Shown piece after piece: positions 1 through 8,359 of a DNA stretch of 64,000 nucleotides (positions are counted from its first letter, which is position 1; each line of letters opens with the position of its first letter). The notes under the pieces were generated by a model that saw only the letters and a program-made list of their open reading frames with translations, ran no database searches and was not told where the DNA came from. The stretch covers positions 1-64,000 of the forward strand of contig NZ_JAAAJC010000009.1 of NCBI RefSeq assembly GCF_009900715.1, written 5' to 3'. A program made the position numbers and the translations under genes. Source of the stretch: Halococcus salsus (lineage in GTDB: Archaea > Halobacteriota > Halobacteria > Halobacteriales > Halococcaceae).

Positions 1-95
1 AGAGAGCTCAATCGCTTTGTCGAGTTCCTCACTCAGCACGAAGTCGCTGCGAAGCGCCTGAGCGAGCCGGATGGCGTGGTCGAAATAGAGTTCAG
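1..95 (-). pseudogene. 5' part of a degenerate haloarchaeal hypothetical gene
   Basis: Read on minus, this stretch encodes a segment containing YFDHAIRLAQALRSD and then continues out of the window. The same segment, with upstream DNA to match, recurs in the pseudogene at 23378-23818, so the two are copies of one family. No initiator codon is in frame; the frame closes at a TGA just upstream, as it does in the other copy. I do not recognise the family. The copy is probably a relic like its partner. Confidence 0.4.
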
Positions 96-136
96 TATCT
101 CAATGAGTATTGACCTACTTATGTCGATTATTCTAC

Positions 137-159
137 TGTCGAAAAGGTGCTCCTTTCGA
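137..159. repeat. Dispersed AAAAGGTACTCCTTT-type palindromic motif, copy 1
   Basis: The motif is TGTC(C/G)AAAAGG-TACT-CCTTT-NGA, where AAAGG and CCTTT form an inverted repeat around a four-base centre. This copy has TGCT in the centre. It lies about 40-60 bases upstream of the minus-strand relic at 1-95, in the same position as the copy upstream of the related pseudogene at 23.8 kb. An operator or an end of a vanished small element are both possible. Confidence 0.5.
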
Positions 160-290
160 ACTGTCTCAGCGTCTTCAACTTGGCTTAGCTACTCTACAAC
201 TTATACTATTCTTGCTACCTAAACTTGGCAGAATACTCATGTAGTCTGAAGTATCGACTTGCGATTCCAAGAACTGGTCAGCGCTTTGTG

Positions 291-337
291 TCTTACCAAA
301 CAATAGAACACGAGTATCCGTGAAGTCTTAGGTAAGA
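291..337. repeat. TCTTACCAAACA inverted-repeat element, copy 1
   Basis: A 12-base arm TCTTACCAAACA at 291-302 faces a near-complementary arm at 326-337, with a 23-base spacer. Outside bases extend the pairing to GTGTCTTACC / GGTAAGACAC. Five more elements with the same arms and 21-23 base spacers occur in the window. Confidence 0.6.
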
Positions 338-402
338 CACCAGCTATAATTGCAGGGGTGCCACAGAAAAACATGTCCGTACTATCGGGTTGTTAAGCTG
401 AA

Positions 403-861
403 TCACTCATCTAACACATTGAGCGATTCCAGATAGTTACCAACCGTTTGGGCAAACTCTCGGTAGCGTTCGAGATCCTGGAGGGCGTTGTAGACCACAT
501 CCTGGTCGATAATCGACCCGTAGGTATGCGATAACACGTTGCGAAATCGTGCTCCTTAAGCCATTTCTTCCGCGAGGTTCGTTGAAAGGATTCCCTCCTC
601 ACCGAGCGCCCGCATCGCAGCCGGATTACTCTCAGGTGGCTGTCCGCGTTCGTGTTTCACGAGTTCCTCTGCAATGTCGATCGCAGCTTCGGTCATTTTC
701 ACGAACCGACGTTCAACGATATCCTGAGTATCTGAATGGCTTTTGTACTCATCACGGCTCACCCGCTGTTTGCGTGCGAGTACACCAAGGCTTTCTTCGA
801 TCGTTTCGATACCGGTTAGAATTCGGCTGAGGCGATCCGCTGGCAATTTCTCATTTGCCAT
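403..861 (-). pseudogene. hepT: HepT-like HEPN toxin gene broken by an in-frame TAA
   Basis: The start ATG at 859-861 (MANEKLPADR) opens a DUF86/HepT-like reading frame that runs in a single frame to a TGA at 403-405, 152 residues, but an in-frame TAA sits at 556-558. Upstream of it lie the helical first two thirds; downstream, in the same frame, is FRNVLSHTYGSIID, which contains the RX4HXY HEPN motif (RNVLSHTY). The stop therefore removes the RNase active site and the tyrosine that MntA modifies. The sense codon was probably CAA. The gene overlaps the mntA stop by 11 bases, the usual operon layout. The truncated product would be about 101 residues. Confidence 0.85.
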
Positions 862-1342
862 TACGATCTCCTTGTGCTGTCGTCCTCGATGCGGCAGGAT
901 CGGTATCGAGATGCTCGTCGATTCGTGCAAGTGCTGCGTTGAGTCGATCCTGAGGTGGGTGCTCAGTGTCGGTCAATTCAGTAAGTTCGCGATGCATCCT
1001 GATAGCTGTCTCCTCATCACCGACGAGAAGCACCCCGTTCTCAAAAACCGACCTGAGAAGTGACGAGGGCATCGAATGTAGGTCAGCAAGGTCAACATCA
1101 TCACTTCCGAGAATTTCGCTGAGATCCGCACTCAACCCGAAGAACAGTCTATTATAACCCGGATCACTTGAGCGCACATTCTCAAATGCAATCGCGATAT
1201 CGATATCACTCTGCGAGGTCGAGGTGTCTGTTGCGTGTGAGCCGAAGAGGATCGCTAGTTCAACTGGGTACTGCTGTAATGTATGCCTCATTCTCTCGAT
1301 CGGAAGAGAGGAAGCAGTAGCAGCCGATTCAACGATCCTCAT
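851..1342 (-). CDS. mntA: MntA-type nucleotidyltransferase antitoxin
   Basis: A 163-residue minimal nucleotidyltransferase with the signature GSH (near residue 34) followed by SDIDIA, which supplies the metal-binding aspartates. Family knowledge: MntA transfers AMP to a tyrosine next to the HepT HEPN motif and so silences the toxin. It is the first gene of an operon with hepT, whose start lies inside its last codons. Because the partner is truncated before its active site, this antitoxin may now have no target here. The coding sequence itself appears intact. Confidence 0.85.
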   Translation of the reverse strand: MRIVESAATASSLPIERMRHTLQQYPVELAILFGSHATDTSTSQSDIDIAIAFENVRSSDPGYNRLFFGLSADLSEILGSDDVDLADLHSMPSSLLRSVFENGVLLVGDEETAIRMHRELTELTDTEHPPQDRLNAALARIDEHLDTDPAASRTTAQGDRNGK

Positions 1343-1772
1343 AATAATGACTCAGGCCTTCAGGCATATAAAAACGAAGGGCTCGCTCCCTCATGCACAA
1401 GCTACAGCTCTTAGAGTAGACTAGCGGCTGCAATAGATGCCCCACTCCAAGAAAGGTGAGAAGAAGGCGGGCAGAGGTAGCCAGCAGAGACAGTTGAACA
1501 CGCAGCAAATAGGGTAATAGGATGTTCCGCTCTTATCGCCTAATAAACTGGAGTTCCTGATTGTTACTCATCCTTTGCTCTCTAATAGCGAGCAAACTAC
1601 CTCGGTTAGTCGTGGTCACCTCCTTCAAATTCAGTGAGCTGGGCCCGTTGCAAATTCCATGAACTCGATTTTAGCGCATTGCATCCAAGAGCCTGCTCAG
1701 TGAGAAAGCACTCCACGCGATCGGCGACTGATGAACCCACGTTACTTTGAGGTCTGCTCGCGTAGGTTGAGT
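1343..1772. other. Intergenic region, no gene seen
   Basis: About 430 bases between mntA (minus) and the small zinc-ribbon gene (plus). The first bases upstream of 1342 must carry the mntA promoter. I see no further supported feature. Confidence 0.4.
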
Positions 1773-1928
1773 GTGCTCAGCCTGCGGTACTTCGTGTGTG
1801 AGCAATGCGAGACGGTCTATGCGTCGCCGGATGAGCCACCCAACTGCAATAATTGTGGTGGGCAATCACTGAGAGAGATCACTCATGACCTCCATTCGGA
1901 CGCCTACTTCATAAAGCGAGGGTACTAA
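1773..1928 (+). CDS. Small zinc-ribbon protein
   Basis: Starting from the GTG at 1773 (an ATG at 1731 is the alternative), the product is about 51 residues: CEQC, then CNNC, the two CxxC knuckles of a zinc ribbon. Haloarchaea carry many such one-domain proteins of unknown role, possibly in protein-protein or nucleic-acid contacts. A related protein is encoded at 23062-23214. It stands alone, convergent with the Opp cassette. Confidence 0.5.
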   Translation: MLSLRYFVCEQCETVYASPDEPPNCNNCGGQSLREITHDLHSDAYFIKRGY

Positions 1929-1973
1929 CGCTGGTCTCACTACTACTGGAAAAAAGTCCCTCTTCCTATGCGC

Positions 1974-3260
1974 TCAGTGGATCGTGGGTTCAGTATGAAG
2001 ATGACACGCTGCTGAATGGCCGGCAGCCGTTTCCTGCATATTTGGAGATCTTTGTTCGCAGACCGTCGAGAAAGCGTTCGTGAAGCGGTTCTCGGCGGCT
2101 GAGATGTTCCCCCCAGCTAGATCTATAAGTGCTTCCGATAGCGCCTGTTCTGCAGTTGGATCCTCTAGTTCGCCCGGGATATCGTAGACCTCCCGGATCG
2201 CCATTTGGAGCTGAGAGTCCGAAATTTCTGCTGCGCTCGTCGCTTTGCCTTCAGTAACGAGTCTCTCTCGAGATGCTTCAATGTCGATCGTATGGTCGCG
2301 GACCGCGACCCGCAGATCAAAGAGATTTCGCCATACGGATTGATCGAGATCATACTCAGCAGGCTGGATTACGGCAGGACACCTCGTATGGAATCGACAC
2401 CCTGTGGGTGGATCGGCAGGATCTGGAACTTCGCTCCCAAGCCGCGCATGGTCTTTGCGCTTAGTGGGGTCGGGTGTCGGCACTGATGCTAGTAGCGCTT
2501 TCGTGTATGGGTGCTTGGGGTCAGCGAATACCTCGCCAGTCGACCCTATCTCCACGATCTCGCCAAGATACATTACCGCTACCCGATCACAGACGTCACG
2601 CACGACGTTCATATCATGGCTAATCAGAAGGATCGAGAGGTTGAACGCCGATTGGAGACTTGCTATCAAATCAAGTACCGCAGATTGCACGCTTACATCG
2701 AGCGCGCTCACAGGTTCATCGGCGACTAACAGGTCAGGGTTCAACGTTAATGCCCGTGCGAGCGCGGCGCGTTGTTTCTGCCCGCCTGAGAGTTCGTGTG
2801 GATAGTGGTCATAATCGTCGGCCGAGAGCCCGACCCGTTCGAGCAAGGCTTTGGATCGACTGCGGCGGCGTTCGCGGTCCCGAAGTCCATGGATCGCTGC
2901 GGGTTCAGCCACTGCCTCACCGATCGTCATTCGGGGATCAAAGCTTGATGTCGGATCTTGAAATGTCATGCTTGCCCGCCGTCGAAACCGCTTCCGTTCG
3001 TCATTCTGGAGGTCACCGATAGGTTCGCCATCGAAGACCACTCGACCGGAGGTTGGTTTCTCGAGACGAAGTAGCGCCCGTGCAGCGGTTGACTTTCCGC
3101 ATCCTGACTCACCAACGAGGCCAAGCGTTTCCCCCCGGTGAAGATCGAAATCGATGCCGTCGACCGCGCGTATCCGTCCTGTCTCGCGGTTGGGTAATCC
3201 CTCGGTTATTGGATAGTGTTTTTCGAGATCATGAACTGAGAGCAGTGAATCTTCACTCAT
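1974..3260 (-). CDS. OppF/DppF-like peptide ABC transporter ATPase (copy 1)
   Basis: A 428-residue ATPase subunit. Walker [10 protein letters not shown] (near residue 53), signature LSGGQKQR, Walker B LLVADEP and the oligopeptide-family cysteine motif [10 protein letters not shown] are all present. About 110 residues follow that motif, longer than the usual OppF tail; the same extension exists in copy 2, so it is a conserved part of this subfamily and not read-through. The start ATG overlaps the stop of the OppD-like gene by four bases. It is last in a minus-strand dppC-oppD-oppF operon. Homology with copy 2 begins inside the 3' end of the gene, at the GCTGAATGGCCGG shared by both copies. Confidence 0.85.
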   Translation of the reverse strand: MSEDSLLSVHDLEKHYPITEGLPNRETGRIRAVDGIDFDLHRGETLGLVGESGCGKSTAARALLRLEKPTSGRVVFDGEPIGDLQNDERKRFRRRASMTFQDPTSSFDPRMTIGEAVAEPAAIHGLRDRERRRSRSKALLERVGLSADDYDHYPHELSGGQKQRAALARALTLNPDLLVADEPVSALDVSVQSAVLDLIASLQSAFNLSILLISHDMNVVRDVCDRVAVMYLGEIVEIGSTGEVFADPKHPYTKALLASVPTPDPTKRKDHARLGSEVPDPADPPTGCRFHTRCPAVIQPAEYDLDQSVWRNLFDLRVAVRDHTIDIEASRERLVTEGKATSAAEISDSQLQMAIREVYDIPGELEDPTAEQALSEALIDLAGGNISAAENRFTNAFSTVCEQRSPNMQETAAGHSAACHLHTEPTIH

Positions 3261-4306
3261 CGTACGTTGTTGTTTGCCTGTCCATTGTCCAAGTCTTGTC
3301 CGTCATCAGTCCGGGCCGATTTCAAGCGGCCGTCCGTTTGTCTCTCTACAGGCCGGACCACCGAAGTATCGCGACCTTGCTCATAGAAGATGCACGCAGC
3401 TGTGTGGTCTTCAGTCTCCGTCGGTCGAAGCGGTGGTTGCTCGCCCTCGCGACATTCCGTGATTGCGTGGGGGCATCGAGAGTGGAAACGACACCCAGGG
3501 GGCGGTTCAGTTGCGCTTGGGAGCTCACCTTCGATAGTTTCGCGTTGCTCACCTCGTCCCGGGAGACAGCGAAAGAGAGCTTGAGTATAAGGATGAGCTG
3601 GCGACTCAAACACTTCGTGGACGCTCCCACGTTCCATTACCTTCCCAGCGTAGAGTACCACCACACGATCAGCTATCTCTGCCACGACTCCGAGATCGTG
3701 CGTCACGAAGAGGAGCGCCATCTCGTGCTCGGCCTGAAGATCGTTTAAAAGGTCGAGGATCCCCGCTTGTGTCGTGACATCAAGCGCCGTAGTGGGTTCA
3801 TCGGCAATCAACAGATCGGGTTCGGCGGCAAGCGCCATCGCGATAACGATCCGCTGTTTCATCCCACCCGAGAATTCGTGTGGATACTCGGAGATTCGGC
3901 TCGCAGCTTTGGGGATTCCTACTCTATCCAGCAGTTCGACGGCACGCTCACGAGCGACGGTCTTCGAAACGTCACGGTGGAGTTGAATAGATTCGAGAAG
4001 CTGTGCCTCGATCGAATAGACTGGATCGAGCGCACCCTGTGGATTCTGGAACACGTGGGCGATCCGCCCACCGCGGATGTCAGTGAGCTGCGTTGGCGAG
4101 CGCGCTGTGAGATCCGTTCCATCGAACTTGATCCGACCGTCAACGAGCTCCCCGGGTGGACTTGGGAATAGTTTAGTGAGTGACTCAAGACAGACTGTTT
4201 CTCCGCGATTTACGGCAAAGCTCACGCCATCAACCGCTCTGACCGTGCCCCCCGAAGTGTGAAAGTACGTTCTAAGGTCCTCGACTGAGAGAAGTGGGCC
4301 ACTCAT
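3257..4306 (-). CDS. OppD/DppD-like ATPase lacking the Walker A loop (copy 1)
   Basis: A 349-residue ATPase subunit whose signature (SGGMKQR), Walker B (LLIADEP) and CRFHSRCPHA motif are intact. After RGETVCL the protein jumps straight to ESLTKLF; the copy at 43 kb has VGESGSGKTIAC in between. A 36-base in-frame deletion at about 4186/4187 has therefore removed the whole phosphate-binding loop. The rest is well conserved with mostly synonymous differences, so the loss looks recent. The subunit should not bind ATP normally; the transporter may be dead or depend on OppF or on the copy-2 subunit. Confidence 0.85.
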   Translation of the reverse strand: MSGPLLSVEDLRTYFHTSGGTVRAVDGVSFAVNRGETVCLESLTKLFPSPPGELVDGRIKFDGTDLTARSPTQLTDIRGGRIAHVFQNPQGALDPVYSIEAQLLESIQLHRDVSKTVARERAVELLDRVGIPKAASRISEYPHEFSGGMKQRIVIAMALAAEPDLLIADEPTTALDVTTQAGILDLLNDLQAEHEMALLFVTHDLGVVAEIADRVVVLYAGKVMERGSVHEVFESPAHPYTQALFRCLPGRGEQRETIEGELPSATEPPPGCRFHSRCPHAITECREGEQPPLRPTETEDHTAACIFYEQGRDTSVVRPVERQTDGRLKSARTDDGQDLDNGQANNNVR

Positions 4307-5502
4307 GTACTCCCCCGCGGGTCAAGTGTGTCCCTGAGTGCATCACCTACGACGCTAAACGAAAACACCGTGATGACGAGGAAGACGAGCGGGAAAACCC
4401 AGACCCACCAGAGCTCTACGTTCACAGCACCTCCTTCAGTTGTAACGCTGTTGATGAACTGACCCCATGATGGAACGTTTTCGTCGCCCAGCACGACGAT
4501 GAAGGAGATCGCTGCCTCGGTGAGGATCAACAGTGGGATCTGCCGGGTCGTGGACGTGAATACCGTCGACGAGATGTTGGGAAGGATGTGTTTGCGGATG
4601 GCCGTCGTACGGTTCGCGCCCGCGCTCTCCGCGGCAGTGACGTAGAGTTCATCGCTCCGCTGGATCACTTCACTACGGACGAGACGGGCGACACCGCCCC
4701 AACTCAGTAGACCAAACGCGAGGATGATGAGAAAGAGGCTCTGGCCGAAGACGAATCCGAGGATGATGTACGCTACAAAAGCGGGGACTGTCTGCTGAAC
4801 ATCTACATACCTCATCAAGATTGTGTCGACCCATCCACCCGAATACCCCGCAACAACGCCCACGACCGTTGCGATAGGAATCATGATCATAGACGTTACG
4901 AGGGCAACGAGAAGGCTCACTCCGAACCCCGCGATCGTTAGACCGAGGACGCTCTGGCCGACACTATTGGTACCGAACGGGAATCGGAGGCTCCCGTGAC
5001 AGAATTGTTGGGTGGGAGGACCGGTCACGTCGCCAGCGCAGTTGAGCGCTACCGTTCCGGATTCGATAGTGGCGAATAGCGCAGGCTGGTTCGCGTACTC
5101 GATATTAGTACTCGGACGACCGAGAACGAGCAGGCTCGTGATCCCAAGGACGAAAAACAGGACGAGATAGGCCGCACAAACCACAGCGAGACGATTTTTC
5201 CGAAAACGTTGCCAGTACCGTCGGGTTCGTTCGTAGTCCGTGAGCAACGGAACGACGACGACGAAGACGAACACCACCAACGAGAGCAAGAAGAGCCAGT
5301 CAAGGCGCGCTGGCGTATACCACGCACCGACCGCGAGTCGATAGCTCGTGAAATAGTCGTAGCAAAACAGTGCACCGAGCGCGAAGAGCGCCAGCAGAAA
5401 TCCCCACGTCCTCCATTCAAGTTTGAATCGTCCATCACCGAGTTCGTCCCAGTCGATCGGTTCGAACGCGGAGTCAGAACCTGAACCGGTATCCGTTGAC
5501 AT
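4303..5502 (-). CDS. DppC/OppC-like permease (copy 1)
   Basis: A 399-residue inner membrane subunit with several N-terminal membrane segments, a large outside loop and the C-terminal binding-protein-dependent transport domain (EAA-type stretch near AAESAGANRTTAIRKHILPN). The outer loop has two cysteines (ALNCAGD and QQFCHGS), conserved in copy 2, possibly disulfide-bonded. At 399 residues it is longer than the typical DppC of about 300. First gene of the minus-strand operon, divergent from dppB. Confidence 0.85.
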   Translation of the reverse strand: MSTDTGSGSDSAFEPIDWDELGDGRFKLEWRTWGFLLALFALGALFCYDYFTSYRLAVGAWYTPARLDWLFLLSLVVFVFVVVVPLLTDYERTRRYWQRFRKNRLAVVCAAYLVLFFVLGITSLLVLGRPSTNIEYANQPALFATIESGTVALNCAGDVTGPPTQQFCHGSLRFPFGTNSVGQSVLGLTIAGFGVSLLVALVTSMIMIPIATVVGVVAGYSGGWVDTILMRYVDVQQTVPAFVAYIILGFVFGQSLFLIILAFGLLSWGGVARLVRSEVIQRSDELYVTAAESAGANRTTAIRKHILPNISSTVFTSTTRQIPLLILTEAAISFIVVLGDENVPSWGQFINSVTTEGGAVNVELWWVWVFPLVFLVITVFSFSVVGDALRDTLDPRGST

Positions 5503-5738
5503 CGATAACTATGATCGATGGATGAGGGTAGCAAATAAGTTTTTCCCGGCTATGGTTGAGTAGCGTAATCAAGAGACTCAACATTTATTATATTGTGCCC
5601 TCCACATAACCAACATATCCAGATGTTCAGTTCACGGCGATTTGTGCTCACCGATCTGGATACCGAACCCCATCTGAAAGGACTCAGACTCGACTCAGAG
5701 GGCAAGCACCAACTACGTGGTTTGCTGGGTGTCTCTCC
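5503..5738. promoter_or_regulatory. Divergent promoter region between dppC and dppB (copy 1)
   Basis: 236 bases between the two start codons. An AT-rich TTTATTATATTG block (around 5584-5595) is a likely TATA region; the corresponding TTTATTGTATCG is found in the copy-2 spacer. Conservation of the block in both copies supports a functional control region. Confidence 0.45.
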
Positions 5739-6767
5739 ATGAGTCGAGGATGGTGGTTCGCTCGGCGAGTAGTTTTTGCGGTGTTCGCGGCGTATCTCGT
5801 ACTGTCGACAGTGTTCATGTTCGTCGCACTCACCCCAGATCCTCGCGTTGGTGAGCTTACCTACGCCGCGACCTCCGAGGCAAATGACAAGCGGATTCCT
5901 GTTGAACAAACTGATTCTTGGGAGCGGTTACAGGATTACAAAGCTGAACGCAACCTTGACGATCCGTTCTTCGAACGTTATGAGAGCATACTTGTCTCAT
6001 ACACTATGTTCGATTGGGGTGAATCCTATGGAGCAGATGGACAGACGACGTTCGGAGGATCGTATGGTTCAGGATACGCGGCAAACATTCCGGTCATCGG
6101 GTTGGTTGGGAAAGCACTTGGTCATACTCTTCAGTACGTGCTGCCAGCAGTTCTCTTTGCGGTGGTCTGTGGCCTTGGAGCCGGTCTCTACTCAGCGACC
6201 CATCGGAGCAACTTGCTCGACAGGCTAGGAACAAGTATTGCTTACCTCAGTTTTAGTTTCCCCAATTTCTGGCTTGGGACCATCGCCCTTGCTCTTGTCG
6301 GCACCGGTAGCTGGCTAGGAGCTCAAAATGAAAGCGAGTTCCTCCGCACAACAGTACTTCCCGCTGCAGTGCTCGGTACCACACTATTTGCAGGCCAGCT
6401 CCGGTACACTCGGGCGCAGTCGCTCGAATATATTGATACAGAATTTATCAAACTCGTTAGGGCGAAAGGAGCAACAAATGGGCGCGTTGCGCGTCATCTC
6501 CTTCGCAATGCGGCAGTTCCTCTATTATCGTTATTCTTCGCCGACATGCTCGGACTCCTCGTGCTGAACGTATTCGTTATTGAGTACGTTTTCGGGATAT
6601 CTGGAATTGGGTCGCTGGCACTAGTCGCGATACAGGGTCGGGACTTGCCTGTGATCCTCGGTACGACAATGATAATTGTTCTCTTCGGTGTTGCAGGCAA
6701 CTTGTTGCAAGATGTTGCCTATCAAGTGTTTGACCCACGAATCGGTGAGCAAACAACGAGAGAGTAG
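5739..6767 (+). CDS. DppB/OppB-like permease (copy 1)
   Basis: A 342-residue permease: one N-terminal membrane helix, an extracytoplasmic stretch of roughly 90 residues (FDWGESYGADGQTTF), then five helices and the transport domain with VRAKGATNGRVARHLLRNA. It pairs with DppC to form the channel. Start ATG gives MSRGWWFARR, identical in context to copy 2. It is divergent from the ATPase operon and followed after 139 bases by a small secreted-peptide gene. No solute-binding protein is encoded near it. Confidence 0.85.
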   Translation: MSRGWWFARRVVFAVFAAYLVLSTVFMFVALTPDPRVGELTYAATSEANDKRIPVEQTDSWERLQDYKAERNLDDPFFERYESILVSYTMFDWGESYGADGQTTFGGSYGSGYAANIPVIGLVGKALGHTLQYVLPAVLFAVVCGLGAGLYSATHRSNLLDRLGTSIAYLSFSFPNFWLGTIALALVGTGSWLGAQNESEFLRTTVLPAAVLGTTLFAGQLRYTRAQSLEYIDTEFIKLVRAKGATNGRVARHLLRNAAVPLLSLFFADMLGLLVLNVFVIEYVFGISGIGSLALVAIQGRDLPVILGTTMIIVLFGVAGNLLQDVAYQVFDPRIGEQTTRE

Positions 6768-6840
6768 ATTTCAGACGTATCTCTTGTAGTCAGTAGATAA
6801 ATGCAACTTTATCTAGGAAATATTTATATTATTTGTATTC

Positions 6841-6853
6841 AAATATTGTATCG
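6841..6853 (+). promoter_or_regulatory. Probable TATA region of the small peptide gene
   Basis: AAATATTGTATCG lies about 55-65 bases before the start codon. The copy-2 gene has AAATATTATATTGG at the same place, and the following block (GCGAAAATRGCAATCGTCGT) is conserved too. The peptide may thus have its own promoter besides read-through from dppB. Confidence 0.45.
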
Positions 6854-6906
6854 GCGAGATTGCTTGGTAGCGAAAATAGCAATCGTCGTCCCGTAAAGTC
6901 AGTACC

Positions 6907-7128
6907 ATGAAAAAGCTAATTCGCGCTGTCCTTGTTGTAGTGGTCGTCCTCTCGGCCGTTGCAATGACAGGGGCGGCAAGTGCGTCGGCGACTAGTACCA
7001 CTACAAGTGGCTCCAACATAGGAGATATCAGCTCTTCCAGTGGATCAGGTACAACTGGTATCCCGGGGCTCCAGCCAGACTGTTACACCAACGCTGACGG
7101 AACGGTGTGCGTACCACCAGGAACGTAG
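6907..7128 (+). CDS. Small secreted two-cysteine peptide (copy 1)
   Basis: A 73-residue protein. Residues 1-26 form a Sec-type signal peptide (MKKLIRAVLVVVVVLSAVAM then GAASA). A Ser/Thr/Gly-rich linker follows, and the last 17 residues are PDCYTNADGTVCVPPGT. The copy-2 peptide has the same layout; its C-terminal block is identical apart from one inserted proline, while the linker differs. I recognise no family. Its place directly behind a DppB gene in both cassettes suggests that it, or a cleaved C-terminal fragment, is the partner or substrate of the transporter. A pheromone-like, bacteriocin-like or accessory role are all open. Confidence 0.7.
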   Translation: MKKLIRAVLVVVVVLSAVAMTGAASASATSTTTSGSNIGDISSSSGSGTTGIPGLQPDCYTNADGTVCVPPGT

Positions 7129-7143
7129 GAGAAACCGTGAAGC

Positions 7144-7163
7144 TACCTGTTTTTAGACAGGTA
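7144..7163 (+). terminator. Hairpin downstream of the small peptide gene
   Basis: TACCTGT (7144-7150) and ACAGGTA (7157-7163) form a perfect 7-bp stem with loop TTTTAG. Copy 2 has a stem of wholly different sequence (CTGCCCC/GGGGCAG) at the same place, so pairing is preserved while sequence is not. A terminator or mRNA-stabilising structure is likely. Confidence 0.6.
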
Positions 7164-7240
7164 CGACTGGCTGTTTACTAAGCTTGCGACCTTGACCCCT
7201 ATTATGATGTTAGAATGACATACGAAATGGGATCTGATGG

Positions 7241-7263
7241 TGTCCAAAAGGTACTCCTTTGGA
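7241..7263. repeat. Dispersed AAAAGGTACTCCTTT-type motif, copy 2
   Basis: TCCAAAAGG-TACT-CCTTTGGA, the most symmetric copy. It sits between the Opp cassette and the sugar permease gene, just after the point where the two Opp cassettes stop being alike; copy 2 of the cassette has the same motif at its right end. Confidence 0.55.
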
Positions 7264-7276
7264 GCCTTGTGAACGA

Positions 7277-8359
7277 CTATCCCTCCATACCACTGAAAGA
7301 GAGTCCACCCTCGATATACCGCTGTGCAAATAGATAAACGAGCATTATTGGAGTGGCAAAAGTGAGCGCGAATGCAGAAAACTGAGCCCACGGGATTGAG
7401 TACTCACTGACTAATGAGAATAGCCCGACAGGCAGTGTATAGTTCTCAGTGCTCAATAGGGTCTGCGCGACAACGAACTCTGTCCAGCCAGTGAGGAATG
7501 TGAAGATAAACACAGTTGCCAGTCCTGCTGCTGAGAGTGGAAGGATCACCTCTGTGATTACTCGCCAGGGTGGGGCGCCGTCGACAATAGCAGCCTCCTC
7601 GTAGGAGACTGGAATTCCGTCCATGTACGTTTTCAGGAGCCACGTGTTAAACGGGACAGCAGTCGCCGCGTAGTAGACCGCAAGTGCAAGCTTACTGTTG
7701 TTTATCCCAAACTGCACGTAGACTGTGTATAGTCCGATGAGGAGTGCGATACCGAGCCCCCCACCAACTTGCGTTAGCAATACATAGAGAAAGAGGATCT
7801 TACGACGCAGAATGAATTTGCGGCGCGAAAGTGCGTACGAGGCTGGGACAACGAGAGACATTGAGATAATTACGGTTGGGATAGCAACAGAGACACTGTT
7901 CCAAAGGAAGTGTTTGAAGCTAGATGGATTTTGGACGCCGTACTGTGAAACGTCAAGAAGACTTATGGTTGGTGTGTTGAAGACAACGGCGAGCTCACTG
8001 AAAGGGATATTTAGTGAGATCGTATACCCAGGGATAATGAGATCGCCGATAACCCACAAAAATGGCTGGAGAGAGGGGTCATTCGGGAAGAGTTGAAAAC
8101 CATTGGCTGAGTATATTGAGCCACCAGAGCTTGACAGCGCGGCCATGAGGATCCAGTAGATCGGGAACAATAGCGCTAGCACAACGATGAGCGCGCCAAC
8201 CGTAGAACCGAGCGTCCTCAATGGCCCTTTCGGAGAGAGGTCGCCTCGTTTGATCATCACCGCAGTGTATCGTATGTGGCGTGCTGTTTCAATCGGTGTG
8301 AAGGCGATATTTCGAATGTCAGTCGTCAGCTTCTGCATAATGCGGCCCAAGAGACTCAT
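7277..8359 (-). CDS. MalG-like sugar ABC transporter permease
   Basis: A 360-residue permease with six predicted helices and the EAA motif EEAAIVDGAPPWRVITEVILP, the contact for the ATPase. It is the third gene of a minus-strand binding protein-MalF-MalG operon; its start codon overlaps the MalF stop. Context (GH13, GH15, CGTase) points to maltodextrins or cyclodextrins as substrate. A large outside loop (residues about 75-150) precedes the transport domain. Confidence 0.85.
   Translation of the reverse strand: MSLLGRIMQKLTTDIRNIAFTPIETARHIRYTAVMIKRGDLSPKGPLRTLGSTVGALIVVLALLFPIYWILMAALSSSGGSIYSANGFQLFPNDPSLQPFLWVIGDLIIPGYTISLNIPFSELAVVFNTPTISLLDVSQYGVQNPSSFKHFLWNSVSVAIPTVIISMSLVVPASYALSRRKFILRRKILFLYVLLTQVGGGLGIALLIGLYTVYVQFGINNSKLALAVYYAATAVPFNTWLLKTYMDGIPVSYEEAAIVDGAPPWRVITEVILPLSAAGLATVFIFTFLTGWTEFVVAQTLLSTENYTLPVGLFSLVSEYSIPWAQFSAFALTFATPIMLVYLFAQRYIEGGLSFSGMEG

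Noticed and set aside
6907-7128. Small peptide as the missing solute-binding protein
   Set aside because: At 73 residues it is far too small for a binding-protein fold, and it lacks a lipobox or anchor.
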